The position numbers were made by a program, and so were the translations under genes. A DNA stretch of 29,650 nt from JBEVEP01 sp040512755 (GTDB lineage: Bacteria > Pseudomonadota > Alphaproteobacteria > Rhizobiales > Rhizobiaceae): contig JBEVEP010000064.1 of assembly GCA_040512755.1 (NCBI GenBank), positions 1-29,650 on the forward strand. The letters run 5' to 3'. Below, one piece after another: positions 15,859-24,737 of this stretch. How positions within the stretch are numbered: position 1 is the stretch's first letter; each line of letters opens with the position of its first letter. The notes beneath the pieces were generated by a model that saw only the letters and a list, made by a program, of their open reading frames with translations, was not told the DNA's origin and searched no databases.

Positions 15859-17244
15859 TTACTGTACCTGATATGCGGTATGCAACCGGACAATCGCCTT
15901 CAGTCCGCCCAGCGCGGAACGATCGAGGTCCAACTGGCCATCGTATTCGCGAACCAGTTCCGACACGATTGCCAGGCCGAGACCGGTCCCCGGTGTTGTC
16001 TCATCCAGGCGTTTCCCGCGCTTCAGGACGTCCCTGGCTTTCTCTTCGGGGATACCGCGACCGTCATCCTCGATCACGAGTTCGAACATTCCCACATCTG
16101 AGTTCTGCGCCTCGACCGGTCGTGCCGAAATGACGACTGCGCTGCGCGCCCATTTCATCGCATTCTCCAGGAGATTTCCGACAATCTCCTCGAAATCCTC
16201 GCGCTCACCGGCAAACAGTATTTCGCCCGGCGGCAGCTCCAACGCTATTCGGGTCGACGGATTGAGTTTTTCCATCACGCGCACCATGCGCAGCAATGAG
16301 GGCGAGAGCGGCGTCCGGTAGACGATGCTATCGCGCTGCGCCGCGATACGCGCTCGCTGCAGATAGTGTTCAAGCTGTTTCTGCATGGCCGAAGCCTGCG
16401 TTTCGACGAGCTTGCCCCTCTCGCCACCGATCGCACGGGCCTCATTGAGCAGCACGGCCAAGGGTGTCTTGAGCGAATGCGCGAGATTGCCGACCTGGGT
16501 ACGGGCGCGTTCAACGATGCGCTTGTTGTTTTCGATCAGCGCATTGGTCTCATTGGCAAGCGGCTCGATTTCGGCTGGAAACGTTCCGGCGAGCCGTTGC
16601 GCGGTACCTTCCCGCACCTTCGACAGCGCCTCGCGCACTCTGACCAGCGGGCGCAGGCCGATCATGATCGCGATCGCATTGATGGCGACCATGCCAACGC
16701 CGAAAAGCGACAAATAGGTGAACAGCCGGCGCTGGAATGCGCCTATTTCGTCTTCCAGTTCAGTCCGGTTGCCCATGACCCGAAACCGGGCGACACGGTT
16801 TTGGACGTCGAGCACGAACTCGCTTTCGACCACCTGCAACACTTCGCCATTGATTCCGTTCGCCTTGTAGTTGCGCTGGAAATCGGCGTTGAACGGTACT
16901 TCGATCGTCGAGGGAGACGCGATTGCCCTGATCATCGATAGCGATCGGCGCTGGCCTGTTAGTCCGCCCGAAACGGGATCCACAGCCCAGTACCAGCCAG
17001 AAGCCGGCTGGGAAAACCTCAGATCGCCCAGATCGACGCTCCCCGTCAACGCGCCGTTTTCGGTCGAGCCGACTGAGCTGATCAGGTTGAAGAGATGCGC
17101 GGAAAGAAGGCTGTTGAACGCCCGTTCGCTCGCCTGGCGGTAAAGCGTGCTGATGATTGTCGACGTGGCGATCAATGTCACGATCGCCCAGATCGTCGAC
17201 AGCGCTATGATGCGGAAGGCAAGCGAGCGCGGAACGAGCTTCAC
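15859..17244 (-). CDS. feuQ: Sensor histidine kinase FeuQ
   Basis: From the GTG at 17244 the protein has 461 residues; a TTG at 17259 is in frame but has no ribosome binding site. Membrane segments at about 11-33 and 174-197 enclose a 140-residue periplasmic sensor. A HAMP-like linker leads to His256 in 'GNLAHSLKTPLAVLLNEAR'. The ATPase domain has 'NLLENAMKWA', 'EDDGRGIP' and 'GTGLGLAIVSEL'. The HSLKTPL form of the H-box is shared with PhoQ-like kinases. In rhizobia FeuPQ was first described beside cycHJKL in iron acquisition, and in Sinorhizobium it controls osmoadaptation and cyclic glucan export. The same neighbourhood here (feuP upstream, cycH downstream) supports the name. The small exported protein upstream of feuP is a plausible periplasmic modulator of this sensor. 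Confidence 0.88.
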   Translation of the reverse strand: MKLVPRSLAFRIIALSTIWAIVTLIATSTIISTLYRQASERAFNSLLSAHLFNLISSVGSTENGALTGSVDLGDLRFSQPASGWYWAVDPVSGGLTGQRRSLSMIRAIASPSTIEVPFNADFQRNYKANGINGEVLQVVESEFVLDVQNRVARFRVMGNRTELEDEIGAFQRRLFTYLSLFGVGMVAINAIAIMIGLRPLVRVREALSKVREGTAQRLAGTFPAEIEPLANETNALIENNKRIVERARTQVGNLAHSLKTPLAVLLNEARAIGGERGKLVETQASAMQKQLEHYLQRARIAAQRDSIVYRTPLSPSLLRMVRVMEKLNPSTRIALELPPGEILFAGEREDFEEIVGNLLENAMKWARSAVVISARPVEAQNSDVGMFELVIEDDGRGIPEEKARDVLKRGKRLDETTPGTGLGLAIVSELVREYDGQLDLDRSALGGLKAIVRLHTAYQVQ

Positions 17245-17293
17245 CGGCCGCCCCGGCAACCGGCAAGACTATCGTTGCTCGTCCGCTCCGGCG

Positions 17294-17959
17294 TCACGCT
17301 CCAGGCTCACGCATCCTGTAGCCCATGCCGCGCACGGTCTCGATCATGTCGATTCCCATCTTTTTGCGCAGCCTGCCCACAAACACTTCTATCGTATTGG
17401 AATCGCGATCGAAATCCTGATCGTAGAGGTGCTCCACGAGTTCTGTCCGCGACACCACTTCGCCGATGTGATGCATCAGATAGGCGAGCAAACGAAATTC
17501 GTGAGAGGTCAGTTTGAGCGGAACGCCATCTACGTCCGCCTTTGATGATTTCGTGTCGAGCCTGAGCGGCCCGCAGGAGATCTCCGACGACGCGTGACCC
17601 GCAGCGCGGCGGATAAGCGCCCTCACGCGCGCCAGCACTTCCTCGATATGATACGGCTTGGTGACGTAGTCGTCGGCACCGGCGTCGATGCCGGCGACCT
17701 TGTCGCTCCACCGGTCGCGCGCGGTGAGGATCAGCACGGGCATCTTGCGCCCGCCCCGGCGCCATCGCTCCACCACGCTGATGCCGTCCATTTGCGGAAG
17801 GCCGATATCCAGCACGACAGCGTCATAAGGCTCTGTGTCGCCGAGGAAATGACCCTCCTCGCCGTCGAATGCGCGGTCGACAACGTAGCCCGCATCCACC
17901 AGCGCATCGGAAAGCTGACGGTTCAGGTCCTTGTCATCTTCGACGACGAGTATCCGCAT
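17294..17959 (-). CDS. feuP: Response regulator FeuP (OmpR/PhoB family)
   Basis: This 221-residue protein starts 'MRILVVEDDKDLNRQLSDAL'. The receiver domain has Asp8/Asp9, phospho-acceptor Asp51 in 'DAVVLDIGLPQMDG' and the conserved Lys in 'DDYVTKPYHIEE'. The PhoP-like C-terminal winged helix ends 'MIETVRGMGYRMREP'. It should be phosphorylated by FeuQ, encoded 49 bases downstream, and bind promoters of envelope and osmotic-response genes. Assignment rests on the gene pair, the PhoP/PhoQ-like character and the cycHJKL neighbourhood. A 73-base gap separates it from the upstream small exported protein, compatible with one transcript. Confidence 0.9.
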   Translation of the reverse strand: MRILVVEDDKDLNRQLSDALVDAGYVVDRAFDGEEGHFLGDTEPYDAVVLDIGLPQMDGISVVERWRRGGRKMPVLILTARDRWSDKVAGIDAGADDYVTKPYHIEEVLARVRALIRRAAGHASSEISCGPLRLDTKSSKADVDGVPLKLTSHEFRLLAYLMHHIGEVVSRTELVEHLYDQDFDRDSNTIEVFVGRLRKKMGIDMIETVRGMGYRMREPGA

Positions 17960-18032
17960 GGAATCACATTCGAGCCGCGAGAGGTTGGTGGCAGATATAG
18001 GTCAAAGCGATAGTCGGGGAAACAGTCGCAGG

Positions 18033-18332
18033 TCAGTTCTGCGGGACCACGAGTTGGACACGCCGCGGCCGCTGTCCATCCTTCCCGGGGACCAGGATCA
18101 CCACCACGCATACGGGCTGGCCTCCCTCCGTTGACGGCGAAGCCTTCGCGAGTGTTCCGCCGTTCTGTGCCGCCACCTGTTCGCCGATAGCGTAGCAATC
18201 GCCCGCGATCGGGTGTACGAGGCTTTCCACGCCGACCGGGACAGCCGGGACAGCAAGCGCCGCCGAGGCAGCCACTGCCGTCGCGGATAGTGCTGCGATC
18301 ACGGATTGAAACACTGAGCGAAGTTTTGTCAT
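18033..18332 (-). CDS. Small exported protein upstream of feuPQ, candidate FeuN
   Basis: This 99-residue protein starts at 18332 with GAAGGA four bases upstream. Residues 1-27 form a signal peptide ('KLRSVFQSVIAALSATAVAASAALA'-like). The mature part of about 70 residues, 'GDCYAIGEQVAAQNGGTLAKAS...PVCVVVILVPGKDGQRPRRVQLVVP', has an alpha-beta pattern resembling a minimal PepSY fold and two cysteines that could pair. In Sinorhizobium a small periplasmic protein, FeuN, encoded just upstream of feuP, restrains FeuQ. Position, size and export all fit that role here, but sequence orthology cannot be confirmed by eye. The frame is intact, and the gene is probably the first of a feuNPQ-type operon. 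The 108 bases upstream hold no promoter I can name. Confidence 0.7.
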   Translation of the reverse strand: MTKLRSVFQSVIAALSATAVAASAALAVPAVPVGVESLVHPIAGDCYAIGEQVAAQNGGTLAKASPSTEGGQPVCVVVILVPGKDGQRPRRVQLVVPQN

Positions 18333-18440
18333 GGCGTCCTTCTACCGGACGGCTTCTGAACGTTGAATGAACGATATGTTATTGAACTTACAGACTGCCA
18401 GACTACCTCGCCGCCTCAACCTACAGATAACTTCGTTGCG

Positions 18441-18647
18441 TCAGCTGATCCGATCCTTGGCCGACAGTCTCCCGAAAATGGAAACTGCGCCCGCGACCGC
18501 CGTCACCAATTGAAGCAGCGTATCGGTCAGTACGGAATTGTCCAGCCCCTCGACTGGCAACCCCACGATGCCGGCGAAAGCGCTTGCCACGGTAACAAGC
18601 GATGCCCAGATCGTGCGCGAGTAGTACCAGGGTTTCGTCTCAGCCAT
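18441..18647 (-). CDS. Holin-like small membrane protein at the end of the GTA cluster
   Basis: This 68-residue protein starts at 18647, with GGAAAGG seven bases upstream; an extension to 18716 is open but has no better start. The N terminus 'AETKPWYYSRTIWASLVTVASAFAGIVGLPV' holds one membrane segment. A second hydrophobic helix lies at 'TDTLLQLVTAVAGAVSIFGRL', and the tail is charged 'SAKDRI'. Size, two hydrophobic helices and position after tail genes are those of small phage holin-like proteins. In that case it would help permeabilise the inner membrane for particle release. No endolysin is in the window, so lysis function is an inference. It is 170 bases downstream of the megatron gene, so it may be transcribed separately. 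Confidence 0.65.
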   Translation of the reverse strand: MAETKPWYYSRTIWASLVTVASAFAGIVGLPVEGLDNSVLTDTLLQLVTAVAGAVSIFGRLSAKDRIS

Positions 18648-18763
18648 GTCATTGCCTTTCCAAAGGAGAAATTGAACAAGCCGCGTTGGTCCACAGATCG
18701 CGGAACCTCGAAACATTGCGGATCAAAGCGTTACGACGCGAATTGCACGTCCTGAATCAGCTC

Positions 18764-18780
18764 CGGCGCAAGCTGCGCCG
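18764..18780 (-). terminator. Short GC hairpin after the megatron gene
   Basis: CGGCGCA (18764-18770) and TGCGCCG (18774-18780) are perfect reverse complements around a three-base loop, 37 bases after the megatron stop. No T-run follows. It may mark the 3' end of the main GTA transcript or protect it. The rest of 18648-18817 shows nothing I can name. Confidence 0.35.
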
Positions 18781-18817
18781 TGCCACGCACGTCTCGCCGC
18801 TTGCGCACGTGTGTTGG

Positions 18818-21800
18818 TCAAAGGAGCGAAAGCCGTCGCCTCGCCTCCAAGCCCCACCCGACTGTCGCACTCATTTGCGAGACGCTCACTTCGATCTCTG
18901 GCGGCACGGGCGAGAAATCTGCCGCTATCTGCGACGCCTGATAGAGCCAATTCGAGACCGAGGACGTCACCGTTCTGATGGGCGTTCCGCCGACGGGACC
19001 GATTGATATCCGGTAGGACTCCGTCTCCTCGCCAAGCGGAATTTCAGCGGAGAGCCAACTATCAGCGTCGATGCGGCCACGGCGGATCCAGGAAATCGCC
19101 AGGTCTCCCGACAGCGATCGCTTGCCTCGAAGGTGAACCGGAGCAAGCGGCAAGCTCGCCCGGATGCCTCCGGTCTGCAACTGTTGCATGAAATTGTCCG
19201 CCGAGAATTCGTAGCCGGCGGGTCCGACGCGCCAGTTCAAGGAAAGTCCGCATTCCGACGGCAACAACCCGGCTGATCGGACTGCATCGTCTATGAGGAC
19301 GAAATCAGCGCCGATCGGAGCGCCGACGAACATCGCATCGGCCGTTCCAAGCTGACCGCGCAGCAGGTTGGAGAGCCGCCACTGGGCAGGCTGTATCTCC
19401 TCCGCCGTCTCGAACTGGATAAGTTCCCATACGCCAATCGCCGACCGGATCGCCGCAATGTTCGCGCCGTTCAGCATTTGCAGGCGGCTGACGCTCGCCA
19501 GCTCACCATCGGAAAGCTTCACGATGACAGCGCCGCCACGGTCAACCCGTCCGTCGAATCCCGCGCCCAACCCTTCGACGAGTTGCCCGACCGTTGCCGG
19601 CTGGACGATCGAGGCGCGTTGGGAAAACCCCGTTGCTTCAGGCGAAGCGAACGCAAGCTGGCTTCGCCACGACCTGTTCCACACGGCGACGCGAAACTGT
19701 TTGCAGGAGTTTCCGCCGCCTGGAGGCATGGGGAGATCCAGGAACAGCGCGTGCGAGCGCCCGGCGATCGTGACCGGCGCTGGAAGTGTTGGCGGCAGGC
19801 TGCCGTTCCAGGCGGACGGCAATGCCCGGACCAGTTGGCGCGCCGAGACCCTGCGAATCAGGCCATCCTCGACATCGGTCACGAGGAACTCCGAATCGCC
19901 CCTGATGTCGGGCAACCGCACGACGGTTCCCGGTTCGACACTGGGGTCCGGAGATGGAACAGCGAACGCGATGGTCTCACGCTGCGACCATGCCCGACGA
20001 AGCCAGTCATCAAGCAGCGCCTGCGCTTCGCCCGTTTCGAGCATGCCCGCAAAGCTGATCGTTTCCTGCCTTTGTCCGGCAGCCCCTTCCCTGCGCTTTC
20101 GCGCGGATGCGGTCTGGTAGTCGTTCAGCGGATCGCGAAATCCAAGTATCGCTTCTGCGGGCAGGTGGTGATCGGGCGTTCGCGTGGAATCGACCATTGG
20201 GCTGTCGCCCTCCACCACCAGTTCGGTCACCGCGACCGGGGCCGCCTGCATGCCCTCGCGGCGAAAGACGAGTTTACCCCCGACCTCGCAGACCGCGAGG
20301 CCATAGAGATCGATGACCGGCTCGAGAGTCGCGCGGGCGGACGCGGGATCCGACACCAGATACCCATGCATCGTTCCGTCAGCGTTCGACACGTCGGCGG
20401 CCGGCAGCCCATGGTCGGCAAGCACCGCATTGATGAGATCGCCGCAGGTGAGACCGCTCAGCCTCCCATTCAGCCAGTGGCCAAGCCGCCAGTTTTCCCC
20501 GTCGCGCCATACGCCGCTTGTCAGCGGAAACGCAGGGAACGGCCGCGCATCCCACGCCCAGATATAGAGGCGAGAGGGGTCGACCATGCACCCGCCATAA
20601 AGCGGCGACAGCGGATTGCCGGAGGCGACGAAGTGCGGGCTCGCCGGATCCCAGAATTCGGAATGGGCGGCGAGATACCGCTCGACGGCAAGGTCGGAGC
20701 GTCCGCCGTTCGAGAAATAGGGCGAAGCGCTTTCGGCCGATTTCGGGTCCGGAAAGACGTTTGGCTGGTTCGGCCCCTTGTCCACCGCCGGGCAACCGAT
20801 TTCGGTGAACCACACGGGCTTGGACCGGGGAATCCACGCAGTTGGCTGCGCAGCCTCCTGCCCACCAATGCGGTTGTGGTGGAGGTTCGACCACCAGCCC
20901 GCAATGTCCTTGTAGCGGAAGACCCACGGCTTGCCATGGGCGCCATCCGTGATCGAGGCGCGCTGCCGGTTATTTCGCGCCGTCTCGGAAGGATAGTACC
21001 AGTCGAACCCCTCGCCGCCTTGCACGGCGCGGCGCAGCCCGTCCGGATCGTAAGGCCCCGCGAACGCGTCCGGATTGCCGCCGGACATATCCTCGTCCCG
21101 CCAATCAGACAGCGGCATGTAATTGTCTATGCCGATGGCGTCGACCGCTGGGTGCGACCACAAGAGATCGAGATGGAAGAAGACATCGCCGCTGCCGTCT
21201 TGCGGGTGGTGGCCGAAATATTCGCTCCAGTCTGCAGCATAGGTGATCCTGGTCGCCGCCCCCAGGATCGTGCGAGCCTGACCGGCGAGATCGCATAACT
21301 GCTCGACGAACGGGAATGCGTTGTTTTGGTCCCGCACCGTCGTCAGGCCGCGCAATTCAGAACCGACGAGAAACGCGTCGACACCGCCGGCTGCAGCGGC
21401 CAGATGCGCGAAATGAAGGACGAACCGGCGGTAACCCCAGTCACCCGGCTGGCCATTGAAAGCGACTGCTGCCACGTCCGTCGTAAAGTTCGCGGCCTGC
21501 GCGGTTCCACAGAAGGCGGCGATCTGCGTCCGGGCGGCTGCGGTCCTGTCCGCCGAGGCAGGCTGCAGCGGAGCGGGATGGCAGCTTATGCGGCCGCGCC
21601 ACGGATAGCTCGCCTGAGCCGCCTTCCCATACGGATCGGGAAGAGCGTTATCCGCCGGAATATCCATCATCACAAAGGGATAGAGCGTCACCTTCAAGCC
21701 GCGCCGCTTGATCTCCTTGATCGCATCGATGACGGTCAGGTCGGAAGGCGAGCCCCCATACGCCGCACTTCCCTCGTGCCGGGAGACGAGTGGAGCGGCG

Positions 21801-22720
21801 TCGCGGGTCAGGCCCGATACCTTCCATGGTTGCGAGAACCCGTCGGTGAGATGATCTGTCACCGAGGGGCGGATCGTACATGCGCCTGCCCTCAGATCGT
21901 TCCCGAACCACGTAGCCACCAGCGCGATATGTTCCAGGTTCGGACACAACGACTGCAGCTCGTCAAGCGAAGCTGCAAGGTCGGTGGCGGCATGAAGCAC
22001 ATGGCGGTTGATCGCTTCGGTATCGCCGCGCGAGATTTCCCGCGTCACGAGAAACGGCGAAAGGCCGAACTCGGTCGATCCCGGAATGAGCGCGACGGCG
22101 CGGATATTCTGCGCCACTTTGCCGACCGGCCGAAGGACTTCGAACTGGAGCTGCGGAATACGATTCCCATAGTCGCCGATCGGCAACCGGTCGAGGACCA
22201 CATAGGCTGTCCCACGATAGGCCGGGCTGTTGCCGGAACCTTGCTTGGCCTCGATGAGCGGGTCGGGCATCTGGTCGCCGGAGCCGTTGTAGATACGAAG
22301 GTCCACCCGATCGCGGTCGAGTTCGCGTCCGTCTGCCCATATGCGGCGAATGCCAGCGATTTGTCCCTCGCAAAGCGCAAAGGCGGCGTTCACGAAATAG
22401 CTGTACTCGGTCACCTTCGGCCCGCCGCCCTTGCCGCCCTGCCGTTTGGTGGTTCGGCTCTCCTCGAAGCGCGTCGCCCATATCAGCGTACCGCCAATAC
22501 GTGCGGTCCCGTAGACACGCGGGAGCGGCGCACCCTCTTCAGCCGAATAGGGTCGCGCATCGGTAAGCCGCGGCCCCTCTATGCGCCGCGTGCTGTCGAT
22601 CAGCGCCCGGTCGATGGCATAGCCAGCCATCGCGCCGGCAGCGGTTCCGATCGCTGCGCCGACGGGACCCAGAAAGCCGCCGATAAATCCACCGGCCGCT
22701 TGCAGGACGAGAGTTGCCAT
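18818..22720 (-). CDS. GTA megatron / host-recognition tail tip protein (g15-like)
   Basis: This 1300-residue protein is the largest in the cluster. The Gly/Ala-rich hydrophobic N terminus ('GGFIGGFLGPVGAAIGTAAGAMAGYAID') resembles that of GTA gp15. A TIM-barrel, glycoside-hydrolase-like middle domain includes 'FLVGSELRGLTTVRD' at about 450, 'DWSEYFGHH', 'IGIDNYMPLSDWRD' and 'VWFTEIGCPAVDKGPNQPNVF' at about 635. A phage tail-tip (Phage-tail_3-like) region and a C-terminal beta-rich domain follow. In the Rhodobacter GTA this protein forms the tip of the tail and is thought to contact and help penetrate the recipient envelope. The start at 22720 has GGAG four bases upstream and is 12 bases after the g14 stop. 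A 606-codon open frame on the opposite strand within it is a composition artefact. Confidence 0.93.
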   Translation of the reverse strand: MATLVLQAAGGFIGGFLGPVGAAIGTAAGAMAGYAIDRALIDSTRRIEGPRLTDARPYSAEEGAPLPRVYGTARIGGTLIWATRFEESRTTKRQGGKGGGPKVTEYSYFVNAAFALCEGQIAGIRRIWADGRELDRDRVDLRIYNGSGDQMPDPLIEAKQGSGNSPAYRGTAYVVLDRLPIGDYGNRIPQLQFEVLRPVGKVAQNIRAVALIPGSTEFGLSPFLVTREISRGDTEAINRHVLHAATDLAASLDELQSLCPNLEHIALVATWFGNDLRAGACTIRPSVTDHLTDGFSQPWKVSGLTRDAAPLVSRHEGSAAYGGSPSDLTVIDAIKEIKRRGLKVTLYPFVMMDIPADNALPDPYGKAAQASYPWRGRISCHPAPLQPASADRTAAARTQIAAFCGTAQAANFTTDVAAVAFNGQPGDWGYRRFVLHFAHLAAAAGGVDAFLVGSELRGLTTVRDQNNAFPFVEQLCDLAGQARTILGAATRITYAADWSEYFGHHPQDGSGDVFFHLDLLWSHPAVDAIGIDNYMPLSDWRDEDMSGGNPDAFAGPYDPDGLRRAVQGGEGFDWYYPSETARNNRQRASITDGAHGKPWVFRYKDIAGWWSNLHHNRIGGQEAAQPTAWIPRSKPVWFTEIGCPAVDKGPNQPNVFPDPKSAESASPYFSNGGRSDLAVERYLAAHSEFWDPASPHFVASGNPLSPLYGGCMVDPSRLYIWAWDARPFPAFPLTSGVWRDGENWRLGHWLNGRLSGLTCGDLINAVLADHGLPAADVSNADGTMHGYLVSDPASARATLEPVIDLYGLAVCEVGGKLVFRREGMQAAPVAVTELVVEGDSPMVDSTRTPDHHLPAEAILGFRDPLNDYQTASARKRREGAAGQRQETISFAGMLETGEAQALLDDWLRRAWSQRETIAFAVPSPDPSVEPGTVVRLPDIRGDSEFLVTDVEDGLIRRVSARQLVRALPSAWNGSLPPTLPAPVTIAGRSHALFLDLPMPPGGGNSCKQFRVAVWNRSWRSQLAFASPEATGFSQRASIVQPATVGQLVEGLGAGFDGRVDRGGAVIVKLSDGELASVSRLQMLNGANIAAIRSAIGVWELIQFETAEEIQPAQWRLSNLLRGQLGTADAMFVGAPIGADFVLIDDAVRSAGLLPSECGLSLNWRVGPAGYEFSADNFMQQLQTGGIRASLPLAPVHLRGKRSLSGDLAISWIRRGRIDADSWLSAEIPLGEETESYRISIGPVGGTPIRTVTSSVSNWLYQASQIAADFSPVPPEIEVSVSQMSATVGWGLEARRRLSLL

Positions 22721-22732
22721 GACGCTCCAGTC

Positions 22733-23194
22733 TCAAGAGTTCATTGGTTCAGGAAAGGCAAGGACAGCAGCAATCCGCTGGCGCCACTGTGGGACCAGCG
22801 ATGAAATAATCACGCTATGCCCTTGGTAGGCATGGATAAAATGGTTCGTATCGACAAGGATGCCGGCATGCTTCGCAGGCAGGTGCGGCCGCCATCGGAA
22901 TAGCAGCAGGTCGCCTGGCTGGGCGTCTGTTGACTGTCTTTCGAAGCAGTGACGCCGCGCAGCCGCCAGGAATAGATCTTCCCCGCCGGCTTCCGCCCAG
23001 TCTTGCGTGTATGGACCCGCAGCTTCCGGCTCGACCCCGTAGACGGCCTGCCATGCTCCCCGGATAAGCCCAAGGCAATCGCAGCCGACGCCCTTGGTGG
23101 ATCCCTGGTGGCGATAGGGCGTGCCGACCCAGTCAAGCGCTTCGGCGAGCATTGCCGCATTGCCGGTCAGTGCCTGTTGCGGAGGCGTACTCAT
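22733..23194 (-). CDS. GTA NlpC/P60-type peptidase (g14-like)
   Basis: This 153-residue protein starts at 23194 and overlaps the g13 stop as ATGA. NlpC/P60 features are visible: 'ALDWVGTPYRHQGSTKGVGCDCLGLIRGAW', with the probable catalytic Cys40 (Cys38 is also present); 'AQPGDLLLFRW'; and the probable catalytic His109 in 'KHAGILVD', followed by 'NHFIHAYQGHSV'. These enzymes cut peptidoglycan stem peptides. In GTA particles the peptidase belongs to the tail tip and should act on the recipient cell wall during DNA delivery. The neighbours g13 and g15 are in canonical order. In-frame extension to 23335 runs into g13 coding sequence and is rejected. Confidence 0.92.
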   Translation of the reverse strand: MSTPPQQALTGNAAMLAEALDWVGTPYRHQGSTKGVGCDCLGLIRGAWQAVYGVEPEAAGPYTQDWAEAGGEDLFLAAARRHCFERQSTDAQPGDLLLFRWRPHLPAKHAGILVDTNHFIHAYQGHSVIISSLVPQWRQRIAAVLAFPEPMNS

Positions 23195-24081
23195 GGCACA
23201 AGCGGCCCGCCGTCGAATTGCCCGCCCTCGGTCACATAGGCATAGCCGGCATCGTTGCCCGGCAAGTGCGGAAAGCCGCGAAAGTTCACTGCGTTCGCGA
23301 ATTTCGCTTTGCAGGTCGCGAATGTCTTGTCGCAACCGGCAACGACGAGGAAGCTGTCTCCCGCCTCTGGCGTCGTTCCGTCCTTCCGCGACAGCGTCAG
23401 GACGGTTTCCGCCCCGCTTTTCCGGTGAATGCCGATGCGCTCTGAGCGTCCAACGTTTGCGCCCGATTGCCAGGTGAGAAGACCATGCGAAAACCAGCTA
23501 GCCGCAAAGGCCTCAAGTCCGGAAACGGACACCGCGTCAGTGGCGTTGGCTGAAACCACGGACCCGCTGCCCTGATATCCCGGCTGTGAGGTCACAAACC
23601 CGCAGCGCTGGTCGCCCAGCTCCGCGTCGCAGGTTCGACGCATGTAGCGACCCTGCGGGTGGTCGAGCGCCTGCGTCAGGCTTTCGAGTTCGGCGATGAA
23701 GCGGTGGTCGCTTCTGGTGATCTTGCCAACCGTTGCCGTCCGCAGCAGCGCGAATTGCGACGGCTCCCGCCAGTTGACGAGTAGCGTCTCCACCTTCGCG
23801 CCGTCGTACCGGCCCGCGGCAATGTCCTCCTCCCTGATGTGGAGCGACGACAATGCGCCCTCGATATCGACCGTATCCGTGGCCAGGCCGAGACGATCGC
23901 GCGCTTCGCTGGCGCTGAACCCGGACTCCGGCTCGAACGTCGTGCCGTCGACGGCGAGCGCCCGGTCATGATCGGTGAAGCCCGTGACGACGCCGTCCCT
24001 CCGCGTTAGCCGCCAGCAATGACACAGCGTCGTGAGCTGACCGGAAAGGTGCCCGGCAAGTGCTTCGGGATAGGTGCTCAC
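23191..24081 (-). CDS. GTA baseplate hub protein, DUF2163 family (g13-like)
   Basis: This 296-residue protein has a GTG start at 24081 that overlaps the g12 stop as GTGA. The N terminus 'LTTLCHCWRLTRRDGVVTGFTDHDRAL' is the signature of DUF2163 (phage BR0599-type) proteins, and the C terminus has 'CDKTFATCKAKFANAVNFRGFPHLPG'. Four later cysteines, as two C-x(6-8)-C pairs at about 150 and 250, could hold an iron-sulfur cluster as known for the lambda tail protein gpL. That binding is inferred from spacing only. It should form the hub between the tail tube/distal tail protein and the megatron. The order g12-g13-g14 is as in Rhodobacter GTA. Confidence 0.93.
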   Translation of the reverse strand: MSTYPEALAGHLSGQLTTLCHCWRLTRRDGVVTGFTDHDRALAVDGTTFEPESGFSASEARDRLGLATDTVDIEGALSSLHIREEDIAAGRYDGAKVETLLVNWREPSQFALLRTATVGKITRSDHRFIAELESLTQALDHPQGRYMRRTCDAELGDQRCGFVTSQPGYQGSGSVVSANATDAVSVSGLEAFAASWFSHGLLTWQSGANVGRSERIGIHRKSGAETVLTLSRKDGTTPEAGDSFLVVAGCDKTFATCKAKFANAVNFRGFPHLPGNDAGYAYVTEGGQFDGGPLVP

Positions 24082-24728
24082 GGCTGCACCTCGATCAGCG
24101 GTATGGAGGGGATTTGTCCGGCCTTGAACGCGGTCATGCTGACCTCGAGGCGCTCCGTGTCGAACCGCACCGGCACATCGAATTCGAAGCCCGCCGTGAT
24201 TATGGCATTGGCAGCCGGAATTCCTCCGGCCGGGAATACGACCTCGCCTGTGGCAGGATCGAGTGAAAAACCCGTAGTGGGCGCACGCTCGCTGTTGTTG
24301 ACGGCAACCCGGACTGTCGCGGCGACTGGCTTCAATATGTCCCGGCGATAAGCATCAGCACCGACGCCATAGATCTTCGCCAACAAGAACCGGGCTTTGG
24401 AGCCGTCGCCGACGCCGATCTGCTGATCGAAGGCCGTCACGGTCTCGCCCGGCCTGCACGATTTCATGTCGAATGGGTCGCGGAAGCGGAATGCATGAAG
24501 CGACCCGCGCCTGGCCTCGAAAAAGGCGAGTACGTCATAAAGGTCCTCTATCGAGCGAACGCCCGTTCCGGCGTCGTAACGGCGGCGCGATTGCGAAAAT
24601 CGCGCATTCCGGCGCTCGCGGCCGGACGTCATGAGGACAATCTCGTTGCGCCGCTCCAGCCCTCCGGTCGCGCCAAAGGAAACCGAAAGCGGGAAAAGCA
24701 CGTCGTGGAAGCTAGCGAAATCAGCCAT
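24078..24728 (-). CDS. GTA distal tail protein, DUF2460 family (g12-like)
   Basis: This 216-residue protein starts at 24728 with GAGG seven bases upstream, nine bases after the g11 stop. DUF2460 features include 'FHDVLFPLSVSFGATGGLERRNEIVLMTSGRERRNARFSQSRRRYDAGTGVRSIEDLYDVLAFFEARRG' in pieces at the N terminus, then 'HAFRFRDPFDMKS' and the C-terminal 'FEFDVPVRFDTERLEVSMTAF'. These proteins form the ring at the distal end of the tail tube in GTAs and related siphophages. The gene is intact, of usual length, and coupled to g13 by a four-base overlap. Confidence 0.94.
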   Translation of the reverse strand: MADFASFHDVLFPLSVSFGATGGLERRNEIVLMTSGRERRNARFSQSRRRYDAGTGVRSIEDLYDVLAFFEARRGSLHAFRFRDPFDMKSCRPGETVTAFDQQIGVGDGSKARFLLAKIYGVGADAYRRDILKPVAATVRVAVNNSERAPTTGFSLDPATGEVVFPAGGIPAANAIITAGFEFDVPVRFDTERLEVSMTAFKAGQIPSIPLIEVQP

Positions 24729-24737
24729 CTGCCAACC

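Noticed and set aside
19478..21298. 606-codon open frame on the plus strand
   Set aside because: It lies wholly antisense to the megatron gene, whose protein has clear family motifs. Long antisense frames are common in GC-rich DNA, and its product is Arg/Ala/Gly-rich without recognisable domains.
21326..22804. 492-codon open frame on the plus strand
   Set aside because: It is antisense to the N-terminal part of the megatron gene; no coding signature.
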